Shown piece by piece: positions 1-8,239 of a stretch of DNA of 34,800 nt. This DNA is from Myxococcales bacterium (GTDB lineage Bacteria; Myxococcota_A; Bradymonadia; Bradymonadales; Bradymonadaceae). Within the stretch, counting starts at the first letter, position 1; each line of letters opens with the position of its first letter. A program made the translations under genes and the position numbers. Location of the stretch: the NCBI GenBank assembly GCA_007135085.1, contig SLJM01000076.1, forward strand, positions 1-34,800. Reading direction: 5' to 3'. The notes under the pieces are model-generated. The model was not told the DNA's origin. It ran no database searches and was given only the letters and a program-made list of their open reading frames with translations.

Positions 1-33
1 ATTCGCCCCACCGGAGAACCGGAAGGGGCGAAT
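1..33 (-). terminator. Hairpin after the nitrite reductase gene
   Basis: ATTCGCCCC at 1-9 pairs perfectly with GGGGCGAAT at 25-33, and an inner CCGG/CCGG pair (11-14 with 19-22) extends the stem. It lies 14 bases past the stop codon of the minus-strand nitrite reductase gene, where an intrinsic terminator would be expected. The T-tract needed to confirm this would lie left of position 1 and is not visible. Confidence 0.55.
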
Positions 34-47
34 ACACCGTCGAGGGT

Positions 48-2144
48 TTAGTAGATCTCGTGGGCCGTATTGAAGACGTTGAATTTACCCGTCGGGGAGG
101 GCAGGCCGGTGAAGCGGTGCTTTTCTTGAAGGGTGATGGCGTCGAGGACGACGATCTCGCCGTTCTCGTGCCAGACTGAGAGCCAGATCTCGGAGCCGTC
201 GCGGTTGAACTCCGGATGGACGACCCGGCCGTGGTCGGTGACGGAGAAGCAGCTATCGAGCTGAGCCTGTTGCTTATGCCAGGCGCAGACTTGCCGGGCC
301 ATTTCCGGGTCGGGTGCCAGCGTCATATCGATGATGACCCAGGGGGAGGCCGGATGGGTCTTCAAAAAGAGGCTGCCCGAGGCGGGTAGATCGACGGTGC
401 GCACCACCTGCCAGGCGTGTTCGGGGTGGTCTTGCGGGTCCGTGCCGTAGATCGACACAAGGGGGGCGCCCATATGGCCCGTGGCGTTGACCGGGCCGTA
501 GTCGGGGTCCACCCAGTTGGCGCCGCGACCGGGGTGGGGCATGGCCGCCATCGGAATGGTCGCCTCTAGGGTACGCTCGTGGCTGTCGACGACGACCATG
601 GTGTCCTGGGCGTTGGCCGCCAAAAGGAAGTAGCGACCCGTGGCGTCCCATCCTCCGTCGTGCAAAAAGCGCTCGGCGTCGAGTCGCTTGACCACGGGGA
701 AGCCTGGCTGTGAATAGTCCACAAACGCCACGTGTCCCGACTCTTTGAGGGCGAGCATCCAGACCGGCTCGTAAAGCGACGGAAGGATCGCTGCTACCCG
801 CACTTCGTCGAGCATCTCGCCGGTGTCCACGGCGGGCCCCAGGACATCCTGGGCGGCGATGGGCTCTAAGGTTTCCCCGTCCATCACCACGAATTGCGAC
901 GGCCAGTAGCAGCCCTGTACCAGCCAGTCGTCGGCGTGTTCGCCGTATACGCTGAAGGCCACGCTGCGTGCGTCCCAGCAGCCGCGGCTGCGGGCAACGA
1001 CGGCCGGCGTTTCCATCCACAGGTCGATCAGCGCCACGAGCCCATCGCGACCGACAGACGCCACGTATCGACCGGTCGTCGACATTCTGAGGATATGCGT
1101 GGCGAAGCCGGCGTCGAGGCGAACCACCTCTTCGTGAGTGTCTCCGTCGATGAATAGAATCTCTCCCGTGTCCCGGAGGACGACGCCCGTGAAATTTTCC
1201 CAGTCTCGGTCATGCATCGGCGCATCGGGGCGCGCCTGCGGTTCCACCAGCACCTCCCAGGTCTCCAGGGCATCGTCCAGCGAGAAACTCGGAGCGTCAG
1301 GAACAGGGGCATGAAGGAAGGCTACGAGCCGATCGATCTCCTCTTGTGAGAGCGTCTGGTCACGTCCGAAGGCGGGCATCCCCCAGGGCGTCCCGTGTCG
1401 AATGACGGCACCCACTGTGTCTGCCCCCAGCGTCGCGACGCGCTCCGGCGTCAACTCCGGACCGGTCGCCCCGCCGCGCACCGTGCCGTGGCAGCCGGCG
1501 CAATTGCCAAAATAGAGCCACAGCGCCTCCTCGCTCGCCACGTCGTCCAGCTCGCCCACGTCGCCTGGCTCCAGCACTCCCTCGGCGCGCTGCGCATGCA
1601 GAAAAGTAATCACGTCATCGATGTCCTGGTCCGACAGGTGGTCGGACGGGGGCATCACGATGCCCCATTCCGCGACGAGATTCTGTGCGTAGGGGTTCCA
1701 CTCCAGCATGGCCTCCGGATCTCGGATCCACTGGCGGAGCCATCCGTCGGGGCGCAAATCTGCCACCAGCAGGTCGGGACCACGAGCCAGATCTCCCAGT
1801 CCCATCGTATGACAGGCCGCACAATAGCTGCGGAAGATTTGCTCACCACCGTCGACGTCTCCGTCAGCACTGTGTCCGCCGCCGCCGTGTCCGCCGCCGC
1901 CGTGTCCGCCGCCGCCGTGTCCACCGCCGCCGTGTCCACCGCCGCCGTGTCCACCGCCGCCGTGTCCACCGCCATGATCTTCCTCGTCGGGCTCGTCGGG
2001 AGTATTCACTATTTCCTCTCCCGTAACGTCGCTGCTGCAGCCCGCCGCGACGAGCGTTCCCAGCGCAAATAATACAGCAGCGAAGAGGCCTGCCATCTGA
2101 GTACCCCTATATGTGGACATCAACATTTTCGGCCGTTCTTTCAT
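48..2144 (-). CDS. nirS: Cytochrome cd1 nitrite reductase (NirS type), lipid-anchored, with extra N-terminal haem c domain
   Basis: This periplasmic enzyme would reduce nitrite to nitric oxide in denitrification. From the ATG at 2144 (AGGAG 8 bases upstream) the product is 698 residues. In order it has a lipoprotein signal ending in VAAGC (Cys36), an acidic segment, a (HGGGG)n tract (57-91), a first haem c site CAACH (108-112), a second haem c site CAGCH (215-219) in a NirS-like c domain with a WGMPAFG ligand loop, and a d1 propeller. The d1 part has ERFLHDGG, PHPGRGAN, SLFLKTHP and PTGKFNVFNT. His350, His495 and His537 have exactly the spacing (145 and 42) of the d1 axial His182 and catalytic His327/His369 of Pseudomonas NirS. 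This favours a true reductase over NirF or NirN. The first haem domain resembles a small electron-donor cytochrome fused in. No d1 biosynthesis genes lie nearby. An in-frame start at 2216 lacks a ribosome site. Confidence 0.9.
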   Translation of the reverse strand: MKERPKMLMSTYRGTQMAGLFAAVLFALGTLVAAGCSSDVTGEEIVNTPDEPDEEDHGGGHGGGGHGGGGHGGGGHGGGGHGGGGHGGGGHSADGDVDGGEQIFRSYCAACHTMGLGDLARGPDLLVADLRPDGWLRQWIRDPEAMLEWNPYAQNLVAEWGIVMPPSDHLSDQDIDDVITFLHAQRAEGVLEPGDVGELDDVASEEALWLYFGNCAGCHGTVRGGATGPELTPERVATLGADTVGAVIRHGTPWGMPAFGRDQTLSQEEIDRLVAFLHAPVPDAPSFSLDDALETWEVLVEPQARPDAPMHDRDWENFTGVVLRDTGEILFIDGDTHEEVVRLDAGFATHILRMSTTGRYVASVGRDGLVALIDLWMETPAVVARSRGCWDARSVAFSVYGEHADDWLVQGCYWPSQFVVMDGETLEPIAAQDVLGPAVDTGEMLDEVRVAAILPSLYEPVWMLALKESGHVAFVDYSQPGFPVVKRLDAERFLHDGGWDATGRYFLLAANAQDTMVVVDSHERTLEATIPMAAMPHPGRGANWVDPDYGPVNATGHMGAPLVSIYGTDPQDHPEHAWQVVRTVDLPASGSLFLKTHPASPWVIIDMTLAPDPEMARQVCAWHKQQAQLDSCFSVTDHGRVVHPEFNRDGSEIWLSVWHENGEIVVLDAITLQEKHRFTGLPSPTGKFNVFNTAHEIY
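1872..1976 (-). repeat. 15-bp tandem repeat encoding (HGGGG)n
   Basis: About seven copies of a 15-base unit (GTGTCCNCCGCCGCC-like on the plus strand) encode a His-Gly linker between the lipidated Cys and the first haem domain of the nitrite reductase. Unit ends vary only between CCG and CCA, as in a recently expanded minisatellite. The first unit is HGGG, one Gly short. The tract may bind Ni, Cu or Zn, or serve as a flexible tether; both are inferences. Confidence 0.9.
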
Positions 2145-2500
2145 CGGAGCTTCTCCTAAAACAGTTAGAACCGGCTCCAATAAAGCGCGACTATGGTCAA
2201 AGGGAGCCTTCACCACAAAATAACGGAGAACTCACCCAGAACCCCCGAAAAAACTCCTCGCCCTACGAAGCATCGAATCTTTTGGAGTCTCTGGTCTTGA
2301 GTCCTGGGTCGTGGGTCTTGAACGGCTCCCTGCGATGAATGGCTTGTATTGGACGCCCTCGAACTGCGGAAGGTGTAGTGTAGTTCAAGACTCACCGATC
2401 GCATCCCTCTCGCTCTACTTGCTTATTCAAGCAGCCACTTGACTCACTCGTCTCCGGCAGTACTCAAATGATTACTTGATGTGGCCCGGTGCCTCCGAGG
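2145..2500 (-). promoter_or_regulatory. Intergenic region upstream of the nitrite reductase gene with dyads
   Basis: No gene is supported here. The stretch contains TCAAG-N6-CTTGA (2427-2442), an overlapping CTTG-N6-CAAG (2418-2431) and TCAA-N8-TTGA (2464-2479), plus a low-complexity GGGTC-rich segment near 2300-2330. The dyads could be an operator or the terminator area of the large gene upstream. They have the opposite polarity to an FNR/DNR box (TTGAT-N4-ATCAA), and I see no good match to that box. Confidence 0.35.
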
Positions 2501-5500
2501 TTAAGCGGGATCGTCGGGAAATAGGCGGCCCTTGAGCTCTTCTCTCTGCGTATGAATGAACTCAGTTATCTCGTGGCGATTGTCGGCGTCGATATATTTC
2601 CCTTCCAGCCTGGTGAAAATGAATTGGATTTTTGTCCAGATCTTGTTCTTTAGAGGCTCTTCACTGGTGGCAATTTTCCTGACTGGAAGCCCGCCGAAAC
2701 GTTGATAAATGTGGACTGAGGATGAGTCTCGATCGGGGAGTTGCTCAATGGATCGTCGAAGATAGTCCTCGGTGAGCAATTGCGTGATGGTGAGAATTTG
2801 GGCGGTGCTGAGATGGTGGAAGGAGTTGATCAGGGCCCCGCAGATGCGCAGTTGTGTGGCAGACGGTTCGGTATCGGTTCCACTCGTCGGTAGGTCCTCG
2901 AAAAAGCGTTCTATCTGTTCTTTATCCGGTCCCGAGAGGGGGCGCTCATCGGTGTAGAGAGAGGCCCATTTGGATAGATAAGGCTGGGCCTGGCTGGAGT
3001 CGGAATATTTGCCCAATAATTGTTCGGCGATATCCCGTCGCTGGGCGATAGTGCCGTGCTTACGAGCGAATTGAAGGCGCTCTTCCAGGGGTAATTCCAT
3101 GCCCCGGCTCCACCAGACGTCGGCCACGGGGCCGCGAGCCAATCTTCGAAGAAGTTCTGCGCGTTGCTCGGTGGAGAGAAACTCCCAGGCGCGATGGGCC
3201 CGCGAGAGGTCGGTGCTGAGTTGGTAGAGATCGCATTGATTGGGATCTGCACACCATTGGCGAAGGGTGTGGGGATCGTTTTGAAGGGCCCATTGGTAAC
3301 GCGCCTTTTGCCAGTCTTTCTGCAGGTCGTGAGGAGGGCTCCAGGCAGCTGATGGCTCAGTTTCGTCGTCGATCGCAAAGGTGTCGATGATCTCCCAGAA
3401 CCGGGCGATACTGGCGGCCCCTGGATAGGTATCGCTCCGGTTGGCGTGGCGGTGAATCCAGATACGATTCATCAGGGGGGCCAGCGATTTCCAGCGTTGC
3501 TCCTGTGGGAGATGCTCAATGCTCAACAGATAGAGGATCTCCTCATCAGGGAAGGGTTGGAGGCCAATAAATAGGTTCTCGCGAAGTTCTTCGAGGGAGT
3601 GTCTAGAACTGAGGAAGGTGAGAAATTCCGACCAGAAGTCATCATCTAAGTCGGGTAATTCCAGCTCGTTGAGGCCCTCCCCACGACAAGATAAGAGGTG
3701 TCGAAGCCTGTGGAAGCGCCAGCGCTCTCGGCACACGATAGGAGAGGAAATCTCCCAGGCTGAATCCAGCGATTGGCGCAAAAGCTGTGGTTCTTCTCCG
3801 GCGTGAATCTCCAGACGTCCCAGGGATATCAGCGCCCGGTGACGAAGCTTGGCCAGTTGCTGGAGCGACGAAAATTGGAGTGAATAACGGCCGCGTTCGT
3901 CTGGCAGCCTGGCATGGCAGATTCGGTGCTGAAGTAACCTGGGAAGTGCTTCGATATTCATGTCGCAGAGGTCACGAAGGATCTGTCTGGCGTCGAGCCA
4001 TTCGGCGACGGTGGTGATCAAGATGCTCAACTTCGGCCAACCTCGGTCGTCATTGCGATAGCCCATAGATTGTTTGTGAATAAAGAATTCCACCAGAGCC
4101 TCATATCCCTCGTCGAAAGTTTCGACGATCCCGGAGAGGGGGCGAGGAAGGTGGTATTTTAGGGGCGTTCGGAGAGCTTGTTGGAGCAGCGTCGCTAATT
4201 CGTGGTGTGTTTCTGCGTCCAACGCTTCACCAGGGGATTGGAAATAGTCGTCCAGGGCCCTTTTGGAATCTGCTTCAAAGCGCTCATACTTTCCTTCCCG
4301 ACCATCCTGTTCGGCGATCTCTATCCACCACTGAAGCAATTCGGTGGTGGATAATTGGTCGCGAATCTCCAGATCAGCAAAGGCCGACATCGAAGAGCCC
4401 TGTAAGAGAGCCCGTCGGGCCGCCAGGTCGCCCCGGCGGGCAAGTGAGATGATCGGTTCGCCTCGCCCCAGGAGGAGCCCAGCAATATGGCCCGGGAGCT
4501 CAAGGGAATCATTGTCTGCGACCAGGGCGGTTAATTCGGCGATCTCCCGATAGGGAAGTTGAAAGGGCGCCAGTTGGAACAGCAATAATCGGGTCGGTGT
4601 CGATCGATCAGTGGCGTCGCCGATCAGATAATCGGCGGCCGTCGATGGAGGGATAAGCGAGAGCAGCGCACTCAGAGGATCCTCGTCACCGTCCAGAAGT
4701 GGCAGGTGGTGCTGCAGGGATTCGCTGACATTCGCCAAAAAATTAAAATCAACTCCCTTAAGGGCCGGATCGCCGGAGAAGAGCTGATCCTCGATGATAA
4801 GCCCGATGGCAGCGGCCCATAATTGGTGCACCCACTGGCCGTCGATGGCGCTTTTCGGGGTGGGGTGGGCCGCCAATCCGTCCAGGATGGTGAGCATGGG
4901 TTGGATGGCCCGGTTATTCTCTTCCAGGAGGTATTGGCACCAGGAGGTGATCTGGTCGTCCGCGGCGATCTGGGCGGCTCCCTTGATGATGGTATCGGCG
5001 TGGCTATGACCGTCGGCATAGACGTCAAGTCGGGCCAATAGGGCGGTATCGCAGTTAAGGGCCAATTCCAATAAACCGAGCTCGATGAGCTGCTTATCGA
5101 GTTTGTGGGTTTCCTTTTCGCCCTTTGATGAGCTGCGCTGAAGCAGGCCCTCTGAGACAAGCTCTACCTTTAGAGAGGTCGGCAATAGGCCCATGGCCTG
5201 TCGTCGCAGAGCCGGTCCGGTCGCATCGTCGGAGAGGAGGAGTTCCTTTAAGATTTGTCGGCACTTAATAAGAGCGTCGTCGCCGGCCGGCGGTGGGGAG
5301 TCTTGAAGGCCCAGGCAATGTTCAATATCGACGATGGGATCAAATAGGCATGGCGACCACTCGCTCTGTTGGGGTCGGGCCGACTCCAGACAGCGCATAA
5401 AAAACTCGGCGTCCGCCCCGTCGGCGATCCACTGCCGAGCGACAGCAGAGTCTGTCTTTTCCGTCAGCTCCCGGCGCGTCCACTGGGCCCGAAGTTCCAC

Positions 5501-6550
5501 GAAACGTCGGGGGCTATCGATGATGGGATGATCGCGAAAATAGTCCGTGGCGTAGCGGAGATGATGGCGCGACAGGGCGCCCACCGTGGCCAGCGGGAGG
5601 GAGTGAAAGGCCTGGTCGATACGTCGGGCCTCGTCGGCGTTGATATAATATTGGTTCTTCAGCCGTTTCACCCACGTAGAAAATTGAGCTTCTTCTAGGT
5701 TGCAGAAGGTCAGCGGGATCTCGACGACGTCGTGTTCCGGGCCTAGTTGTTTCTCGTGGCAGCCAAATAGACGCTGGTCCTCGCAGAAGGATTGGACGCA
5801 AAATTCGGCCAACTCGGAGAGCAATCTATTGGCGCGCACACCGTCGGCGGAGCGCCAGGAGACGGATATTAGAATCTGCAATGGCAAAGTAGAGCGCTCG
5901 ATCGCCTCCTGGAGGTCGAGCAAATAGGACTCTAATCGCGGCCAGTCCAAATATTCATCGTCTAAATCCTCAGGGAGAAGGTGGGAGCGATTTTGGTCAT
6001 CGAGATAGCGGCGTAGGTCAGTGAGAGCAGCTATCTTGGGCGCACTACCGGCAGGTCGATAGGCGTCGCTCACCCATTGGAGGGTGAGGGGAAAATAGTC
6101 CAGGGCTTCGTCGCCGACGGTCCGGGAATTTGCCTCCTGTTCCACAAGGCGCAAAAAGCGCTGAAATAATTGGTTTGCCGTCGGGTCGATGAGCTTACAG
6201 AGGGCTTCGATATAGTCGTTATAGTCCTTGGGATCATCACGGGGCTCCACCCAGGAGAGGACATCACGGCTATAGCCGTTGAGGAAATCCGACAGCGGGG
6301 GGCGAATGGATTTGTAATTTTTACCCGTCTTCTGGGCCAGAATTTTGGCCAGGTGCGTTGTATTCTCGGCGGCTGCCTCGCGGAGGATATAATCCTTCCA
6401 CTCCGGGAGCTTACCCTCCGCCAATCTGGCGGGAAAATCAGCTAAATTTCGTTCATTGGTCATCGCACTCTCGTCGTCAGAATCAATGGGTCGATAGGCG
6501 AAATAGGTATGGCGAAATATCTGTGAAATCGCATCTGCGGGCTGTGTCAT
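2501..6550 (-). CDS. Very large helical protein of unknown function (1349 aa)
   Basis: I do not recognise this protein. It is predicted soluble: no signal peptide, no membrane segment, no obvious Walker A, protease, nuclease or glycosyltransferase motif. The first 100 or so residues (after MTNERN) look like a helix-turn-helix-sized helical unit. A segment near residues 225-300 has strand-like LPLQILISVSW and VEIPLTFCNLEE, faintly like the last parts of a degenerate STAND/NACHT ATPase core; this is a weak impression. The remaining ~1000 residues are amphipathic helices rich in Leu, Trp and charged residues, like HEAT/ARM/TPR solenoids. It is a single-gene unit between a lipoprotein gene and nirS. 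Its base composition looks visibly less GC-rich than the flanking genes, which would fit acquisition. The ATG at 6550 has no clear ribosome site; an internal ATG at 6463 is an alternative start. Confidence 0.8.
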   Translation of the reverse strand: MTQPADAISQIFRHTYFAYRPIDSDDESAMTNERNLADFPARLAEGKLPEWKDYILREAAAENTTHLAKILAQKTGKNYKSIRPPLSDFLNGYSRDVLSWVEPRDDPKDYNDYIEALCKLIDPTANQLFQRFLRLVEQEANSRTVGDEALDYFPLTLQWVSDAYRPAGSAPKIAALTDLRRYLDDQNRSHLLPEDLDDEYLDWPRLESYLLDLQEAIERSTLPLQILISVSWRSADGVRANRLLSELAEFCVQSFCEDQRLFGCHEKQLGPEHDVVEIPLTFCNLEEAQFSTWVKRLKNQYYINADEARRIDQAFHSLPLATVGALSRHHLRYATDYFRDHPIIDSPRRFVELRAQWTRRELTEKTDSAVARQWIADGADAEFFMRCLESARPQQSEWSPCLFDPIVDIEHCLGLQDSPPPAGDDALIKCRQILKELLLSDDATGPALRRQAMGLLPTSLKVELVSEGLLQRSSSKGEKETHKLDKQLIELGLLELALNCDTALLARLDVYADGHSHADTIIKGAAQIAADDQITSWCQYLLEENNRAIQPMLTILDGLAAHPTPKSAIDGQWVHQLWAAAIGLIIEDQLFSGDPALKGVDFNFLANVSESLQHHLPLLDGDEDPLSALLSLIPPSTAADYLIGDATDRSTPTRLLLFQLAPFQLPYREIAELTALVADNDSLELPGHIAGLLLGRGEPIISLARRGDLAARRALLQGSSMSAFADLEIRDQLSTTELLQWWIEIAEQDGREGKYERFEADSKRALDDYFQSPGEALDAETHHELATLLQQALRTPLKYHLPRPLSGIVETFDEGYEALVEFFIHKQSMGYRNDDRGWPKLSILITTVAEWLDARQILRDLCDMNIEALPRLLQHRICHARLPDERGRYSLQFSSLQQLAKLRHRALISLGRLEIHAGEEPQLLRQSLDSAWEISSPIVCRERWRFHRLRHLLSCRGEGLNELELPDLDDDFWSEFLTFLSSRHSLEELRENLFIGLQPFPDEEILYLLSIEHLPQEQRWKSLAPLMNRIWIHRHANRSDTYPGAASIARFWEIIDTFAIDDETEPSAAWSPPHDLQKDWQKARYQWALQNDPHTLRQWCADPNQCDLYQLSTDLSRAHRAWEFLSTEQRAELLRRLARGPVADVWWSRGMELPLEERLQFARKHGTIAQRRDIAEQLLGKYSDSSQAQPYLSKWASLYTDERPLSGPDKEQIERFFEDLPTSGTDTEPSATQLRICGALINSFHHLSTAQILTITQLLTEDYLRRSIEQLPDRDSSSVHIYQRFGGLPVRKIATSEEPLKNKIWTKIQFIFTRLEGKYIDADNRHEITEFIHTQREELKGRLFPDDPA

Positions 6551-6617
6551 ACACGTGCATTACATGGCGCCATATCTAGAAGGAGCGTCTTCTGAGATCC
6601 AAGTACCTCCGCGATTG

Positions 6618-6639
6618 GTCTCAGATATGGATCTGAGAC
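6618..6639 (+). promoter_or_regulatory. Perfect 9-bp inverted repeat before a lipoprotein gene
   Basis: GTCTCAGAT (6618-6626) and ATCTGAGAC (6631-6639) flank a 4-base loop. A third half-site, TCTGAGATC, occurs at about 6590. The dyad ends 9 bases before the GGAGG ribosome site of the gene starting at 6659. It could be a repressor operator or an RNA hairpin controlling translation. Confidence 0.5.
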
Positions 6640-6658
6640 GACCATAGAGGAGGTAATG

Positions 6659-7183
6659 ATGAATGGATCGATGATTGGACGTAGTTTCGCGCTGGCCCTG
6701 GTTTTGATGGGGGCCCTGGCGGCAGGGATAGGCTGTGGACCGGGGGCGGAGTGGATTGACGACGATAGCCCGGAATGCATCCCGGGCGCCGGTGAATGTG
6801 GGGGCACCGAGATCTGCGTCAGGGAGCAATGTGAAGCCATCGATGGACAAAAATTCTTTTTGAACGTGGAATCCGGCGAGTTTTCCATAGAGGAGCGCTT
6901 TTATGTGGAGGTTCGAGAGCGGGGAAGCACCCGGCTGCTTCGCACGGAGTCCAGCGCCAAGCGCAACGATCCGCGGTGGTATGAGGAGACTGTGTTGACC
7001 GTCGAGAATCGAAGTGATTATTGGACCCTCGAGGTCTGGTACGAGGGATGGTGGGGAGATCATCATGTGATGGGCTGTCGTCTCGATTTTGAGCCCTCAT
7101 TATTTGAGAAAGAGCAGCAATTGATTTGTCGAGAGGGGGGACAGAAGCTCAATTTTTCTCTTGAGCCATTTTGGACTCTATGA
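6659..7183 (+). CDS. Small secreted lipoprotein of unknown function
   Basis: The N-terminus is a lipoprotein signal (IGRSFALALVLMGALAAG followed by IGC). After it come an acidic linker and a short Cys-rich loop (ECIPGAGECGGTEICVREQC) of the kind common on myxobacterial and bradymonad surface proteins. A strand-rich C-terminal domain follows, with Trp/Tyr-rich segments (YWTLEVWYEGWWGD) that recall a C2-like or immunoglobulin-like beta sandwich. GGAGG lies 5 bases before the ATG at 6659; the ATG at 6656 sits too close to it. It is divergent from the large helical protein gene and has no partner in an obvious operon. The function is unknown. Confidence 0.8.
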   Translation: MNGSMIGRSFALALVLMGALAAGIGCGPGAEWIDDDSPECIPGAGECGGTEICVREQCEAIDGQKFFLNVESGEFSIEERFYVEVRERGSTRLLRTESSAKRNDPRWYEETVLTVENRSDYWTLEVWYEGWWGDHHVMGCRLDFEPSLFEKEQQLICREGGQKLNFSLEPFWTL

Positions 7184-7260
7184 TTGAGGGCCCGCGATCG
7201 ATCGGTCCAGGTGCAGATGTATACTACACGTATTTATATTTCTCATTTTTGTAAAATACA

Positions 7261-7310
7261 AGCCTCTGGGAGGCTCTAATACAGAAGGCCCAGCACTTAA
7301 CCCCTGGGCC
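7261..7310 (+). promoter_or_regulatory. Two consecutive hairpins in a 5' leader
   Basis: AGCCTC-TGG-GAGGCT (7261-7275) is followed by GGCCCAG (7287-7293) pairing with CTGGGCC (7304-7310). They lie between an AT-rich stretch at about 7216-7258 (possible promoter) and the AAGGAG ribosome site of the DUF4258-like gene. No T-run follows either hairpin, so a leader or operator role is more likely than termination. Confidence 0.4.
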
Positions 7311-7333
7311 AGAGAGCAAGAAGGAGCTTGATG

Positions 7334-7579
7334 ATGACCTGGTTTGAGACTGAATTGACGGAACACGCCATCGATCGAATGGAAGCTCGCTGCATCTCCA
7401 GCGAGCAGATCCGGGAAGCCCTCCAGAGAGGAGAACGTTTCTGGCAAAAAGACACGGTGAAGGTCGTCTATAAGACACTTACCGTCGTGGTCAGCGCCTG
7501 CTGGCGGAGGGTGGTGACGGTCTACGACAAGAGGTCCGAGCTGCGGGTGTCGCTCGGGGAGATCTTAAAAAATAAGTAG
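7334..7579 (+). CDS. DUF4258-like small protein
   Basis: The 81-residue product has the DUF4258 layout: an N-terminal helix with a TEHAIDRMEARCISSEQIREAL motif (His, Arg and Met spaced as in the family), then an antiparallel sheet ending in VVTVYDKR. Family members are RelE/BrnT-sized and some are suspected of toxin-like or RNA-linked roles, but no antitoxin-like gene lies next to it. AAGGAG at 7321-7326 favours the ATG at 7334. The gene is alone, with a hairpin leader before it and a strong terminator behind it. Confidence 0.7.
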   Translation: MTWFETELTEHAIDRMEARCISSEQIREALQRGERFWQKDTVKVVYKTLTVVVSACWRRVVTVYDKRSELRVSLGEILKNK

Positions 7580-7598
7580 ATCCCAGCTGAGGTTTGCC

Positions 7599-7642
7599 AG
7601 CCAGGCCAGGCGGTTTTGTGAAGCCCCCTGGCCTGGCTTTAT
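7599..7642 (+). terminator. Intrinsic terminator after the DUF4258-like gene
   Basis: AGCCAGGCCAGG (7599-7610) pairs perfectly with CCTGGCCTGGCT (7627-7638), followed by a short TTAT. It sits 20 bases past the stop codon. The loop is 16 bases and the T-tract is short, so efficiency is uncertain. Confidence 0.65.
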
Positions 7643-7741
7643 CTGTCGTCTGTTTGAGTGCTTACGGGGAGGGGGGCGGTGGGCTAGCCGCCGCGGAGGT
7701 TTGCGCAGGTTCGATATCGGACACCGCAACCCCCGCTTCAT

Positions 7742-8173
7742 CTATTTGACGATCATCACCGGACATGGGGCCTCGTGAGCGACGCGGCGGCTGACGCTTC
7801 CCAGGAGGACCGAGCCCACAGCGCCGAGTCCACGGCTGCCGATGATGATGAGATCGATGTCATTGGTTTTGGCAAAGTCGACAATCCCGTCGGCGGGATC
7901 GCCGAGTGCGACTTCGAGTGTGTAGGCCACATCAGCCTCTGCAAATTTTTGCTCCGTTGAGGCGACGGCCTTGCCGGCTTTTTCTCGGAGTACGGATTGC
8001 ACATCCAGGTCGGCCTGCATCAATTGGCTGCGCGTCGGTGGCGTGTCGCTGACATGGAGAAGGATAATTTCCCGATCCTTGTTCTGGAATTCTTTGACCA
8101 AACCCAGCACCGCTTCGGCGGCGTAAGTGGCATATTTGGAGCCGTCGGTGGCGAGTAGTATGTTCTGAAACAT
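7742..8173 (-). CDS. Universal stress protein (UspA family)
   Basis: This is a 143-residue cytoplasmic protein of normal length for a single Usp domain. It opens with the beta strand NILLATDGS and ends with the ATP-binding signature of the ATP-binding subgroup, IIGSRGLGAVGSVLLGSVSRRVAHEAPCPVMIV (G-x2-G-x9-GS). It lies directly downstream of the SulP transporter gene on the same strand, 66 bases apart, a pairing seen in many bacteria and suggestive of a stress-linked or energy-linked regulation of anion uptake. Confidence 0.92.
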   Translation of the reverse strand: MFQNILLATDGSKYATYAAEAVLGLVKEFQNKDREIILLHVSDTPPTRSQLMQADLDVQSVLREKAGKAVASTEQKFAEADVAYTLEVALGDPADGIVDFAKTNDIDLIIIGSRGLGAVGSVLLGSVSRRVAHEAPCPVMIVK

Positions 8174-8239
8174 CTAGGACCTGCTTGTGTGGATCGTGAA
8201 GGATGAGATGGCAAAAGGCCAAGGGGTTTCAACGGGCCC

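Noticed and set aside
1872-1976. CRISPR-like array
   Set aside because: The 15-bp units are contiguous with no spacers and encode HGGGG in frame.
274-2072. Long open frames on both strands inside the nitrite reductase gene
   Set aside because: They overlap a gene with conserved domains and repeat low-complexity Arg/Ala/Gly content typical of alternative-frame reading in GC-rich DNA.
2427-2479. FNR/DNR site upstream of the nitrite reductase gene
   Set aside because: The dyads read TCAA...TTGA, the reverse of the TTGAT-N4-ATCAA consensus.
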